Source of the DNA: RH-AL1 sp965198715
GTDB lineage: Bacteria; Pseudomonadota; Alphaproteobacteria; Rhizobiales; Beijerinckiaceae
Reading direction: 5' to 3'
NCBI GenBank assembly: GCA_965198715.1
Contig: CBDAPV010000001.1
Location: forward strand, 1,798,001 to 1,862,000
DNA: 64,000 bases
Part shown: one piece after another, positions 17,020 to 27,059 of the stretch
Numbering within the stretch: the stretch's first letter is position 1
Layout of the letters: every line of letters begins with the position of its first letter
Notes under the pieces: generated by a model
What the model saw: only the letters and a program-made list of their open reading frames with translations
Told to the model about the DNA's origin: nothing
Database searches by the model: none
Program-made: the position numbers and the translations under genes

Positions 17020-19683
17020 CTACCGCACCACCGCCCCCTCCGTCGCCTTAACCTCCTGCTCGGCGATTCCCGGCAGGTCGATGACCGTGTAAGGTGCGTG
17101 GTTCAGGTCGAAGTTGGGGCTGTAGAAGCGGTCGGCCGCGAGCTGCTGTCCCCAGCGGGTCTGCATGACCGCGGTCTCGCCCTCGAAGCGCGCGATCTTC
17201 TCCAGCGTGTCCTCGTAGCCGCGGGAGAGCGACTCTGCGTGGTAGGCGAAGGTTGTCGCCACGAGGATGTTGCGCAGGCCGCTCTCCTGGATCTTGATGC
17301 AGAGGTCGACGTCGTTGAAGGCGATCGTGAGATCCTGCTCGTCGAGGCTGCCGACGGCGAAGAAGGTCTCGGCTCGCACCAGCAGGCAGGCCGCGGTGAC
17401 CGCCGACACCTCGTGGGTGCAGGATGTACGGGCGAAATAGCCGTGTTCCGTCTGCGGCAGGCGGACGAAGGCGTGGCCGGCGACGCCGCCGTTGCCAAGC
17501 ACCACGCCGCAATGCTGCACCGTGTTGTCGGGGTAGAGCAGCTTCAGTCCCACCGCGCCCACATCGGGGCGCTGGGCCACGCCCAGCATGTGCGCGAGCC
17601 AGCCCTTGCGGGTGAAGAAGACGTCGTTGTTCAGGAGCAGCAGGAAGTCGCCCGTCGCATGTCGCGCTGCGAAGTTGTTGATGGCGGAATAGTTGAAGGC
17701 GCCGTCGTAGCGCAATGTCCGGATGCGCGGATCGGCGCACATCGATTCGAAGCTGGCGTTTGAGGATGGCGTGCTGTTGTTGTCGACAATCAGGATCTCG
17801 ACTTCGATCTCGCCCGCGGTCATCAGCACAGAATTGACGCAGTTCGTCACCAGGTCGATGCGATCTTTGGTGGGGATGATCAGGCTGACCTTTGCGCCGG
17901 GCTTGGCGCGCCAGCGCACGTCGACGTAGGGCAGGTCGCCCGGAAGCGGCGCGGCCTCGGCATCGGCGCCGACGGCCACGAGGTAATCCTTCACCGCCTC
18001 TAAGCCGGCGTTTACGGCGTAGCTTTTCTCTCCGATCGCCATCGCGGTCGAGCCCGGGATCATGCGCCAATGGTAGAGCACGCGCGGAATGTGGCCGACG
18101 CGCTCGGGGCTGACGCGCCGCATCAGCTGAAGCAGCAGGTCCCAGTCCTGCGCGCCATCGTAGGCGCGCCTGTTGAGTTCCGTTTCCAGGATCGACGAGC
18201 GCCGCGCGAAGACCAAATGGCACATGTAGTTCATGCACAGCAGCAGATCCAAGTCGAAGGCCGACTTGTAGTGCGGCTCGACGAAGTTCCCGTTGGGGTC
18301 GATCTTGTCCTCGTCGGAATAGATTATGTCGTAGAGGCCGGTGGCGAAGGCCGCGCGATTGAGCGAGATCGCCTCGGGGGCTAGCTCGTCGTCGTGGTCC
18401 ATGAAGCCGACGTATTCACCCTTGGCGGCGCGCAGCGCCACGTTGGTATTGTCCGAGATGCCAAGCCGACCCTCGTTGAAGATCACGCGGATGCGAGGGT
18501 CCTCGGCCGCGCGCGACTGCATGTATTCGCGCAGCGCCGGGCTCGAGGAGCTGTCGGAGATGACGAGCTCCCAGTGCCGGTCGGTCTGCGCCACGACGCT
18601 GTCGATCGCCATCGCCAGGATGTCCGGAGCGGTCTTGTAGGTCGGCATGACGATCGAGAAGAGCGCGGGGTCGGGGCCGAGCTCGCGTTTCTTCAGCCGA
18701 GCCAGCGTCGCGCCGCTGGGATGCACCACGTCCTGGAAGAAAGGATAGTTCACGAAATAGGAAACGCCCGCCGCCGCGGTGATTTTGACCTGGTCGCGGA
18801 ACGACGCGATCTCCCGTTGCAGCTTGAAGAAGCTGTCGACGAGGACGGAGGCCTTATCGGCCTCGTCGCCGAACTTGGAGGCGATCAGGACATCCTTCGG
18901 GCTGTTGGCGAGATGCTCGCCCGTGTCCGCGAAGATGCAGCTCACGGTGTGGCGCCGGCCGTCCTGGAACTGCGGCGATAGGAAGAAAGCGAAGCCAGAG
19001 TTGAAGTTGCCGGTCAGGAGACCGATGTCTTCGCGGTGACGGCCGGTGCGTGCCGCGCCCTGGAGAAGGCCGTCGACAAGGACGTGGATCAGCAGAGAGG
19101 TGGTGCGCTTGGGGCCTATCGCCCATCCAGTGACCATGCCGCGCTCGACCTCGTCGAGGCTCGACATCGGCTGGGTGGTGTCGATCGTGGCCCTGAGAGT
19201 CTTAAAAGGGTCATCGTAGAAATGGGCGAGCTGCGCGCCCGACTCGCTTACGACCTTCATGCGAGCGTAAAGCTCGCCGAGATCGGCGCAACGGTCGAGG
19301 ATGGCGAACCGCTTTAGATCCACAAAGAAGCCGCACTGTTCAGGCGCCTGCGGATTGGCGCTGGCTACGTCCATGCGGGAAAGATTGGCAAGCGTGCCGC
19401 ACAGCACTTTATCGTCGAACGTGATCGTAAGACCGCGCGCTTGTTTGACCTTGTCGAAGTACCAGCCGGACAGGTACCGCCCGTCAAAGGCCTCGATGCG
19501 TCCGTACTCTGCAGCGCCCCGCTCGTCGAATCCGGACGCAACGAGATTGTCCGTCGGAGGCGTGGGGCCGGCATTCACGCCGGGTAACGAGAGCGGCGTG
19601 GCACCGCTCTCGTCCTTAGATGAAAGGTTGCCTTTTGCGCCTGCGTCAGAACCCTGGAGACGTCGCGCAAGAGGAAACTTCAT
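17020..19683 (-). CDS. Double GT2 glycosyltransferase (887 aa)
   Basis: The N-terminal ~330 residues hold two GW-type modules (YGRIEAFDGRYLSGWYFD; VERGMVTGWAIGP), known as leaders of capsule glycosyltransferases. Then come two GT-A fold domains. The first, from about residue 343, has FSIVMPTYKTAPD and FMDHDDELAP. The second, from about 600, has VSLIIPTKDRIDLV, FLLLLNNDV and AFNDVDLCIK. Two catalytic domains suggest that two sugars are added in turn, as in bifunctional rhamnosyltransferases. It is the first gene of the minus-strand group 19683-14674. Confidence 0.9.
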   Translation of the reverse strand: MKFPLARRLQGSDAGAKGNLSSKDESGATPLSLPGVNAGPTPPTDNLVASGFDERGAAEYGRIEAFDGRYLSGWYFDKVKQARGLTITFDDKVLCGTLANLSRMDVASANPQAPEQCGFFVDLKRFAILDRCADLGELYARMKVVSESGAQLAHFYDDPFKTLRATIDTTQPMSSLDEVERGMVTGWAIGPKRTTSLLIHVLVDGLLQGAARTGRHREDIGLLTGNFNSGFAFFLSPQFQDGRRHTVSCIFADTGEHLANSPKDVLIASKFGDEADKASVLVDSFFKLQREIASFRDQVKITAAAGVSYFVNYPFFQDVVHPSGATLARLKKRELGPDPALFSIVMPTYKTAPDILAMAIDSVVAQTDRHWELVISDSSSSPALREYMQSRAAEDPRIRVIFNEGRLGISDNTNVALRAAKGEYVGFMDHDDELAPEAISLNRAAFATGLYDIIYSDEDKIDPNGNFVEPHYKSAFDLDLLLCMNYMCHLVFARRSSILETELNRRAYDGAQDWDLLLQLMRRVSPERVGHIPRVLYHWRMIPGSTAMAIGEKSYAVNAGLEAVKDYLVAVGADAEAAPLPGDLPYVDVRWRAKPGAKVSLIIPTKDRIDLVTNCVNSVLMTAGEIEVEILIVDNNSTPSSNASFESMCADPRIRTLRYDGAFNYSAINNFAARHATGDFLLLLNNDVFFTRKGWLAHMLGVAQRPDVGAVGLKLLYPDNTVQHCGVVLGNGGVAGHAFVRLPQTEHGYFARTSCTHEVSAVTAACLLVRAETFFAVGSLDEQDLTIAFNDVDLCIKIQESGLRNILVATTFAYHAESLSRGYEDTLEKIARFEGETAVMQTRWGQQLAADRFYSPNFDLNHAPYTVIDLPGIAEQEVKATEGAVVR

Positions 19684-20193
19684 CTAGGCATTCCCGTCTC
19701 TTGTCCGTCAATCGGGCAGCAAGGCGATCAACGACCTGTGTCCATCTCACGCAGTGCATAGCGAAGAGTTTTTCGGATCGCAACTAAACGCGCAAAGCGT
19801 CGTGTTGGAACGGCACAAGCCACGCGGCTGTGGTTCAGGTCTGAACGAGTCGTTGACCTCAGTAGGGCAAACTGACAGCGGGGGCGTCGTTCGGCTTTGT
19901 TCACGCGACGCCGCGCCGATGAAGGCCCGCAGGCGAAAAGGCCGGCCGTTTTCGACTTGAAGCTGGTCCGCCCCTGATCGCTGACGTGTAGAAGTACGAA
20001 ACGCGATTATGACGGCGTGCACGGAGCGGTAAACGACCTGGCGCCGGTTTTTAGCGCTGACGGTGTCGCTCCTCCGCGAACGCTCCGAACGACGAGGTTG
20101 CTGGCGCCTTCGCAGAGGGCGGTGTAAGGGCGCAAGGCGGATTTCCGCCCAAATGACGAGTCCAGAGTAGACGGTCGTCGCCTCGCTCATTCC
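19684..20193. other. Gene-free region upstream of the double GT2
   Basis: About 510 bp between the GT2 start and IS701 copy 2. The only long frame (147 aa, minus, 19747-20190) has no recognisable domain and unusual composition, so I do not call it. The promoter of the minus-strand GT group should lie here. Confidence 0.35.
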
Positions 20194-21690
20194 CTTATCT
20201 TACTGAGTCAGAAAGCCTCAGCCTGTGTGGGTCAGATGCTGGTAGCGTCGTCGATCGGAGATGATCGCGGCGAGGTGAGATGGATCCCTGGACGCAGCAG
20301 AGTGAAGCAGCCTTCTCGGCCTACGTCGACCGCCTTGTCGAGGTGATCGGTCACGCGGACCGGGTCGTTCCGCTTCGAGACTATTGTCTCGGGCTGCTCA
20401 TGCCGCTGGAGCGCAAGAGCGTCGAGCCGATGGCGGCCGTCACGGCCCCGGCTCGAACCGCAGCAAAGCATCAGTCCTAGTTGCATTTCGTCGGGCAGGC
20501 GTCCTGGTCGGACGAGGCGTTGATGGCCCAAGTCCGCGATCACGTGCTTCCGGTCATCGAGCGGCACGGCCCGATCCGGGCCTGGATCATCGACGATACG
20601 GGGTTCCCCAAGAAGGGGCGGCACTCGGTGGGCGTGGCTCGACAGTACTGCGGTCAGCTCGGCAAGCAGGACAACTGCCAGGTGGCCGTGAGCCTGTCGG
20701 TGGCGAACGAGGTCGCGAGCCTGCCGATCGCGTACAGGCTGTATCTCCCCCAGGCTTGGGCCGAGGATCCCGAGCGGCGCCGCCAGGCCAAGGTTCCGGC
20801 GGAGGTGGCGTTCCAAACCAAGCCGGAGATCGCTCTCGACCAGATCGCGGCGGCGAAGGCTCAAGGCGTCGCGCCCGGGACGATCCTGGCAGATGCGGGC
20901 TATGGTGCGGACGGCAGCTTCCGGTCCGGCCTGTCTGCCCTCGGGCTCGCCTATGTCGTCGGGGTGCAGCCGACGCTCAGTGTCTGGCCTCCCGGAGAGG
21001 GGCCATTGCCGCCGAAGCCGTGGGGCGGCAAGGGGCGACCACCCTCCTTGGTTCGGCGCAGCCCCGACAAAAAGCCGGTGTCGGTGAAAGCCCTCGCCCA
21101 ACAGTTCGACGCCGACGCATGGCACACCGTGCAGTGGCGCGAAGGCACCAACGTGGATCTCGCGTCCCGCTTTGCCGCCGTACGTCTGCGACCTGCTTCC
21201 AGAGACTATAATCGATCTGAACCACGGCCAGAGGAGTGGTTGATGGTCGAATGGCCGGAGGATACGGCCGAGCCGACCAAGTATTGGCTTTCGACAATGC
21301 CAGCCGAGACCTCGATCGAAGACTTGGTCGAGACGGCCAAGCTGCGTTGGCGGATCGAACGGGACTATCAGGACCTCAAACAAGACCTCGGCTTGGGCCA
21401 CTACGAGGGGCGTGGGTGGCGTGGCTTCCATCACCATGCAAGCCTCTGCATTGCAGCCTACGGATTCCTGATCACCCTTCGCGGGCTCATTCCCCCCCTC
21501 GGCTTCATCCCGCACCACGAACAGCCCGACATCTTGTCTTTCCGGCGGTCGCAGACGCAGCCGCTCCACCGGTTCGCCCCGAGCGACACGTCGCGAACTC
21601 CATCACGACCATGCGCCGACGCCTCACCCTACGGACACGATGCGCCGGATGTAGTCGCCGATGCCAGCGATCATTTAAAGTAGCGCTTCA
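20194..21690 (+). mobile_element. IS701-family element, copy 2
   Basis: The left 773 bp match 10348-11120 almost exactly; here the element continues through the rest of the transposase. The right limit is uncertain: transposase-like sequence runs up to the end of the permease gene (21671) and overlaps it by a few bases. It is a direct repeat of copy 1, so recombination between the two would remove about 9.8 kb, including the GT92, GT61 and double GT2 genes. Confidence 0.8.
20280..21683 (+). pseudogene. IS701 transposase with internal amber codon
   Basis: The frame is that of copy 1 with TAG in place of TTG after TAAKHQS (codon 67). It is otherwise open to 21683. The catalytic residues lie in AWIIDDTGFPKKG, TILADAGYGADG and LRWRIERDYQDLKQDLGLGH. 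The final ~70 residues (FRRSQTQPLHRF onward) do not resemble a normal IS701 C-terminus, and a second frame (to 21694) carries TTMRRRLT, so there is a further frameshift near 21540. Confidence 0.85.
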
Positions 21691-22507
21691 GTAGCTTTTC
21701 TAGGATCAAGCCCAGGGCAAGCGCTCCGGCGCCGCAGGAAAGGACGTAGGTCTTGCTGAGCAGACGAGCCGGGAAATCGGCGTAGTAACCTTTTCTGATC
21801 CACTCCACGCTGTGCATCAGGGGATTCCAGGAGATCCAGTAGCCGAGTTCAGCCGGCATGGTCTCCGGGTTGATGATCATCCCCGACGTGAACCAAAACA
21901 ATAGAATGATCCCGACATAGCCGATGACCCATAGAGGGAACATCATGACGATGACGGAATTCAGGATGCCGAAGCCGATCCCGAGCAGCACGGCCGAAAG
22001 CAGACCGCAAACCGCGTCGCTCAGGTTGAGCGGAATTACATCAACTTGGAACAGGATATTAGTGGCAACGAGACCAACTGTAATGATGAAGATGCTAACG
22101 TGCTCGAGCGCCAAACGTGCGAACATCATGTCAAGCGGCTTGATAACCGGATAGGCCATGAAGCTGCGATTCTGCACCATCCCCATCATGGTGAAACGCG
22201 ACATGTAGTTCCAGGCGATGAACGGCAGGACGCAGGTCGAGGCGTAGAGCAGTGCACTGCTGCCGTAAGGGATCGGGCGCTTGCCAATGACGAACGCGGC
22301 GATGATGATGGAAATGTGCGTAGCGGGCCAGAGGATCGTGACGATATAGCCGAGGCCATTGCCGAAGAAGCGGCTCTTGATGTCATGCAGCATCAGGGCC
22401 CAGAGGACCTGGCGCTGGGTCTGAAGGCTCTTTGCCAAGGCGGTACGGGGCCCGTTGTTCCTTGGTCTTGGAAGCAAGAAATCGGACATGACCTCGGCTC
22501 TTTTCAC
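21671..22507 (-). CDS. ABC-2 type polysaccharide export permease (Wzm/KpsM family)
   Basis: 278 residues with about six hydrophobic segments, starting with a cytosolic amphipathic leader (ALAKSLQTQRQVLWALML) and ending GLILEKLLKRYFK. It matches the permease half of ABC exporters that carry finished O-antigen or capsule chains across the inner membrane. The ATPase partner is not in the window. Two starts are possible: GTG at 22507 or the methionine six codons later (MSDFLLPRP). The gene ends where IS701 copy 2 ends, so the genes once downstream have been displaced. The 5' two thirds are duplicated inverted at 258-776. Confidence 0.88.
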   Translation of the reverse strand: MKRAEVMSDFLLPRPRNNGPRTALAKSLQTQRQVLWALMLHDIKSRFFGNGLGYIVTILWPATHISIIIAAFVIGKRPIPYGSSALLYASTCVLPFIAWNYMSRFTMMGMVQNRSFMAYPVIKPLDMMFARLALEHVSIFIITVGLVATNILFQVDVIPLNLSDAVCGLLSAVLLGIGFGILNSVIVMMFPLWVIGYVGIILLFWFTSGMIINPETMPAELGYWISWNPLMHSVEWIRKGYYADFPARLLSKTYVLSCGAGALALGLILEKLLKRYFK

Positions 22508-22762
22508 GTGATGTCAGGCCGCCGTTCAGCGGTTCGCCAGACGTCACTAGCTGGATCGTGTGGCAAAAACGAGCGAATGGATCGATTTCCGCCGAGCTCC
22601 GACGCCATCAGGACGAGGCGTCAACGCGCTTCGCCGAGACGAAGCTGTTAGATCGCGCCGCCGCGTCCGCCGATACGGCGAAATTTAAGAGCGGACGACC
22701 GTCCGACGCTGCGCCGCACGACCATCGGCTTCACCAGCACCTTCGTCTTCAGGGCAATCATG
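21989..22762 (-). repeat. Right arm of the ~775-bp inverted duplication
   Basis: Reverse complement of 1-776. It contains codons 1-173 of the intact permease and about 255 bp upstream, reaching the edge of the IS1380 remnant. Confidence 0.9.
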
Positions 22763-22779
22763 GCGCGGATGGCCAGAGC

Positions 22780-22993
22780 GCGCTCGACAATGAGTTGAAA
22801 CGGTCAACCTCGGGACAGGCGGCGGCGAAGGCGAGGCGGACGCGGCTCGCGCTCTCGATGACGCGCGCGGCGACCTTCAGCAGGCGAAGCTACAGCGTGG
22901 CGAAATCGGAGGTGGCGAGATCGCGCAGCTTGGGAGTAACATCGCGCACGGTGATCATCAGCCAGTAGGCGACGGCGTGCAGCATGAGCTATG
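22780..22993 (-). pseudogene. IS1380-family transposase C-terminal remnant
   Basis: The minus strand reads LMLHAVAYWLMITVRD, then LRDLATSDFATL, a stop, and LRLLKVAARVIESASRVRL AFAAACPE. This is the typical C-terminal end of IS1380 transposases, which pair a hydrophobic AYWL segment with an RLRLLKIAARV helix. The stop codon and missing N-terminus mark it as dead. Confidence 0.7.
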
Positions 22994-23089
22994 TCCTAGA
23001 CTAGCTAGTTAGAGCGGACCGGCACGAGGTTCCATTCGAGGCGAGCTGAGTCCTATACGGCTTGTTCAGGTTTTCGACCCGGGCTCGCG

Positions 23090-23352
23090 CGCGATTTAGG
23101 CGGCGGTCGAGCCGGCGCTTACCGCCGGTGTAGGTGCCCTTGCCCTTTGCCTGTTCGATGCCGTCGCGCTGTCGCTCCTTGATGAAGCGGCGCTCCATCT
23201 GAGCGACCATGCCAAGGACCGTCAGAACCACGTGTCCCCATTCCACCGCGAATCAAGACATGCGAGTCGAGGACAGTGACAAAGGCTCCGCGCTGCTCAG
23301 CCTCGTGCACGATGTTCAACACATCGCGCGTGTCACGACCAAGCAGGTCGAG
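23090..23352 (-). pseudogene. Small serine recombinase (resolvase/invertase) remnant
   Basis: One frame gives LDLLGRDTRDVLNIVHEAEQ and FVTVLDSHV. After a shift near 23235 a second gives GHVVLTVLGMVAQMERRFIK and QRDGIEQAKGKGTYTGGKRR. These match the middle and end of the catalytic domain of Pin/Tn3-like resolvases. The catalytic serine end and the C-terminal HTH are absent. A 158-codon plus-strand frame (23209-23685) overlaps it and is treated as an artefact. Confidence 0.65.
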
Positions 23353-23840
23353 GCGAAGGCGAAGATCGGCATCTTCGCGCTCACCGCCGCGCTCGAACTT
23401 CGCCCGACGGAATGGCTTCTCGCGCTCGCCACGGGTAATTCGGCGGTGCTGGCGCTCGGGTTCGTCGCCCTCTACGCGAAGCTGATGGGCTATGCGCCGA
23501 AGCAACAGGCCGACGTCAAATTCACCCTTCTCCAATACACGGGACTCGACGCTTGCCAGGTCAGTGGCGTTGTCGGCTCGGAGATCGCGAATCATCTCGG
23601 CTACATGTTGTGTTTCGCTACCGCCTTCTTACTGGCCTCACTGGCGGCGATCGTGCTTGCCTACACCATGCGGCGTTCCGCGTAACCCACAGCTTCCATC
23701 GTGCCCGTTCGCGTTCTCGAAGAGCAAGTTTATTGTGCGCAGAAAAAATCTCGATCTGCTGATGTCCACTTTTCTGCCTGCGATGGTCTAAAGCTGCCAT
23801 TCTGCTTACGGCCAGCTTCGATCGTTTCTCGCACATGTAG
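23353..23840. other. Unassigned region before module B
   Basis: About 490 bp between the resolvase relic and the module B palindrome. The plus-strand frame at 23209-23685 ends in a hydrophobic stretch, but its start overlaps antisense resolvase sequence and no family is recognised. The rest (23690-23840) is AT-richer and has no ORF. Confidence 0.3.
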
Positions 23841-23856
23841 TCTCCAACAGGAGACA
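23841..23856. promoter_or_regulatory. GTCTCC-N4-GGAGAC palindrome, module B
   Basis: Perfect 6-bp arms around AACA, about 100 bp upstream of the (here decayed) 79-aa ORF. It matches the site in module C apart from the spacer. Confidence 0.55.
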
Positions 23857-23956
23857 CTTCGGGGCGGTGACTCGTAATAGTGCAAGTCGACCGCATAATC
23901 CATTCGACTGTCGCCGCGAACGGAGTAAGCGTCTCGAGCGGGAACGGAGCGGCGGC

Positions 23957-24194
23957 GTGGGCGGGCGAGTTGGAAGCAAGGATCATCGGTGATTTCGCGG
24001 AAGACATCGTCAGCAAGCTTGGCGAAAGCGGTGATTAACGCGCGCACTGCCAGCGACTTGAGCAGGCAGGGACTGAAGCGTGCCTTCCGCACGCTGCTCG
24101 ACATCAAGGCCCTGATCCACGATGCGGTGACCTGCTTAACGTGACCTCGGTGGTGCGGCGGCGCGAACGGGAGAGCACAGCCGGCTCGGACTGA
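23957..24194 (+). pseudogene. Small module protein, frameshifted (copy B)
   Basis: Collinear with 41084-41323, but one extra base in the first codons (GTGGGCGGGCGAG against GTGGCGAGCGAG) and an in-frame TAA after GCGGTGAT destroy the frame. The downstream 37-codon tail seen in copies A and C has also lost two bases here. The rest of the sequence is recognisable. Confidence 0.65.
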
Positions 24195-24302
24195 TCGCCC
24201 GACGCCTTCATTGAATTTCGGCTCGCCTTCGTCGCTGCGCGACGCGGGCTCGAGCGCGTGGGAGCCGCAGAGGCGGCTTACCGAACGCATCGGAGCCGAC
24301 CT

Positions 24303-24869
24303 ATGACCAAGTTAACCCCTTCCCATCTCGCGATCCTCGCTTCCGCCAGCAGCCGCGAGGACGGCCTCTCCGTCCGGCCGGGCGATCTCAAGCCTGCAGC
24401 CGCAGCGAAGGCCGCCGCCAAGCTCGTCGAGCTCGCGCTCGTTCGCGAGGTCCGCGCGAAGGGCGACATGCCGACTTGGCGCGAAGACGAACAAGGCCGT
24501 GCTTACAGCCTCAAGATCCTGAAGGCAGGCCGAACGGCGGTTCAGGAAATGACGCCCTATGCCGAGGCGGCATCGACCACCAGCAGCTCTGACGCGTATG
24601 TCACCCACCAGTCGATTGAAAAGACGCAGATCGGAGCTGCCAAGGCGGGCTCGAAACGAGCGATAATTATTGCGCTGCTGACCCGCGGGGAGGGCGTCAC
24701 GATCGCCAGTCTGATGGCGGCGACGGGTTGGTTGCCGCACACGACGCGCGCCGCCCTGAGCGGCCTGCGCAAGAGCGGAGTCGCGATCGTTCGGACCCGC
24801 GACGTTGGAGCGGATGCCTCCGTCTACCGGATCGAAGCGGGCACAGCCGTCATCGCCGCGGCAGCGTAA
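24303..24869 (+). CDS. DUF3489 domain protein (module B)
   Basis: 188 residues from ATG 24303 (TKLTPSHLAILASASSRED). It includes GVTIASLMAATGWLPHTTRA, the conserved helix-turn-helix-like end of DUF3489. The frame is intact even though the small ORF before it and the recombinase after it are broken. It is followed after 4 bp by the DUF2924 start. The DNA-binding role is inferred from the fold-like pattern. Confidence 0.8.
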   Translation: MTKLTPSHLAILASASSREDGLSVRPGDLKPAAAAKAAAKLVELALVREVRAKGDMPTWREDEQGRAYSLKILKAGRTAVQEMTPYAEAASTTSSSDAYVTHQSIEKTQIGAAKAGSKRAIIIALLTRGEGVTIASLMAATGWLPHTTRAALSGLRKSGVAIVRTRDVGADASVYRIEAGTAVIAAAA

Positions 24870-24873
24870 GCAG

Positions 24874-25446
24874 GTGTCGAAGCCGCACCGCAAAAGGGCC
24901 GCTGAAACCCGAAGCGGTAAAAGATCGAGATCATCGGCGCCTGGCGCAGCCGACGATCTTGCCTGCGAGCTCGTCCGCATCCGAAGCCTGAACACGGATG
25001 AGCTTCGCTCATCATGGATCAAAGTCACCGGTTCATCGCCCACGCGGCAGGTTTGCGGCGATCTCCTGCGCCGCATGGTCATGCATCGCGTCCAGGAGCA
25101 GAGGCTCGGTGGGCTCGATCGCCCAACGGCCAGGATGCTCGACAGGCTGGCCGACGGCGGCGTCGCTCCGATTCTGCTCAAACTAGGGTCGGTGATCGTG
25201 CGCGAGCACGATGGCGCAATGCACCAGGTCATGGTCGTTAAAGGCGGGTTCGCCTGGAATGGCCAGATCTACTCAAGCCTTTCGGCTGTCGCGAAGGCGA
25301 TCACCGGCACGATCTGGAATGGCAACCGCTTCTTCGGACTGCGAAGGCCGGTTGTGACCAATCGAGAGCCGCCTGCGCTGGAGACATCGTGCAGCGGGGC
25401 CACGACAGCCTCGTCGCCCGAGACGATCGGCGGGGTGAACCCATGA
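24874..25446 (+). CDS. DUF2924 protein (module B)
   Basis: 190 residues from GTG 24874, four bases after the DUF3489 stop; the frame opens earlier inside DUF3489 but that would be out of family. The core contains LACELVRIRSLNTDELRSSW, VQEQRLGGLDRPTARMLDRL and WNGNRFFGLR. It is clearly diverged from copy C (about 78% by eye). Its last codons overlap the recombinase ATG (ATGA). Function unknown; the coupling suggests it is made in step with the recombinase. Confidence 0.8.
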   Translation: MSKPHRKRAAETRSGKRSRSSAPGAADDLACELVRIRSLNTDELRSSWIKVTGSSPTRQVCGDLLRRMVMHRVQEQRLGGLDRPTARMLDRLADGGVAPILLKLGSVIVREHDGAMHQVMVVKGGFAWNGQIYSSLSAVAKAITGTIWNGNRFFGLRRPVVTNREPPALETSCSGATTASSPETIGGVNP

Positions 25447-26947
25447 AGCCGCACCAGCCCAAGCCTCAGCGCTGTGCGATCTACACGCGCAAGTCGACCG
25501 AGCATAATCTCGACCTCGCGTTCAACTCGCTCGACGCGCAGCGCGAGGCTTGCGAGGCCTATATCAAGAGCCAGGCGCACGAAGGCTGGCGCCTGGTGCC
25601 CGGCTACTTTGACGACGGCGGTCTGTCCGGCGCCTCGCTCGATCGCCCCGCGCTGCAGAGGCTGCTGGACGAGATCCGGGCCAGGCGCATCGACATCATC
25701 GTGGTCTACAAGGTCGACCGCCTCACCCGCTCGCTCGCCGACTTCGCCAAGCTGGTCGAGCTGTTCGACGCGCACGGCGTGTCGTTCGTCTCGGTCACGC
25801 AGTCTTTCAACACCACGTCGAGCATGGGTCGGCTCACGCTCAACGTGCTGCTCTCCTTCGCGCAGTTCGAGCGCGAGGTGATCGGCGAGCGCGTGCGCGA
25901 CAAGATCGCCGCCTCCAAGCGCAAGGGCCTCTGGGTCGGTGGCCCGCTGTCGCTTGGCTACGGCAGCAGGGACAAGGTACTGTTTGTCGTGCCGCAGGAG
26001 GCCGCTGCGGTGCGGACGATCTTCGAGCGCTATCTCGCGCTGAAGTCCGTCGGAGCGCTGGCCGCCGACCTCCGCTCGCTGGGGATCACCTCGCGCGGCG
26101 GCGGCTTCTTCGGCGTCGGCGCCCTCGCGCACCTTCTACGCAACCGCTTCTACGTCGGCGAGGTGGTCTATCGCGGCGAAGTTCATCGCGGAGCGCAGGA
26201 GCCGATCGTCGAGCGCGCGGTCTTCCAGGCGGTGCAGGATGGCCTCGACGCTCAGACGACGCTGCATCGCGCGCGGCTGGCGACCTCCTCAGCCTTGCTT
26301 GTCGGCCGGCTCTACGACGATCGCGGCAACCGCCTGACGCCAAGCCACGCCAGCAAAACGGGCTGCGCTACCGCTACTACGTCTCCCAGGCGGTGCTGCA
26401 GAACAGGAAGGACGCCGCGGGATCGGTGACCCGGATCGCGGCGCCAGATCTGGAGGAGGCCGTTGTCGGCGCCTTGCGATCAACGATCGGATCTCTTCCG
26501 GAGCTTTCCGATCGGGAGTTGGTCGACGCGCACGTGCGATCCGTGGTGGTCGGGGCCGGCACGGTCACGATGGAGATCTACGAGAACAGCATGGCCGTCG
26601 GCGGTCTCGGACCATCCGAGTTCGCTGAGTCGGAAGGTGATGAGGAGGACGCAACGGAGCGGCCCGTGCGACTGCACTCGATCGCCTGGGCTCCACGCAA
26701 GGTCAGGCGAGCGAAGAGCCAGCATGACGATGGTCGGTCTTGCTTGTCGGATGTGGCGCGGGGGCAGCTCCTCCTCGCGATCGGCAAGGCGCGACACTGG
26801 ATGCGAGATGTCGCTGCCGATATCCGCTCGTTCGAGGACATCGCGAGGGAGGAAGGATGCGGCGAGCGTCACGTGCGCTTCCTTGCGCCGCTCGCCTTCG
26901 TGTCACCGACGATCGTCACAACGATTGCCGAGGGACGCGCGCCCGCG
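25443..26947 (+). pseudogene. Large serine recombinase, frameshifted and 3'-truncated (module B)
   Basis: Starts MKPHQPKPQRCAIYTRKSTE, with the serine of YTRKS as nucleophile. It is essentially identical in DNA to 42584-44089, but one A is missing from the A-run near 26357, which shifts the frame after TPSHASK. The remaining codons continue in another frame (from 26393) until IS21 cuts the gene at 26948, removing the last ~40 codons. Both lesions should inactivate it, although the catalytic and zinc-ribbon parts up to residue ~305 remain open. Confidence 0.9.
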
Positions 26948-27059
26948 TGTGTTTCGGCCTGCAAAAGTGACCCCCTTATGGGGGTGATCGGCGTCCAAAC
27001 CTGACCCCTTAATCTTGGCTTGTTGCGCTGTCCGTTTTGACGGCGGACGGGCGACGGGG

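Noticed and set aside
22646..22780. A second tRNA-like or att-like sequence at the duplication edge
   Set aside because: No cloverleaf forms, and no copy of the tRNA-Gln 3' end was found at either edge of the inverted duplication.
23209..23685. A 158-codon plus-strand ORF ending in a hydrophobic segment
   Set aside because: Its first third is antisense to a recognisable resolvase remnant, it has no good ribosome-binding site and no family match. I cannot exclude a real fragment in its second half.
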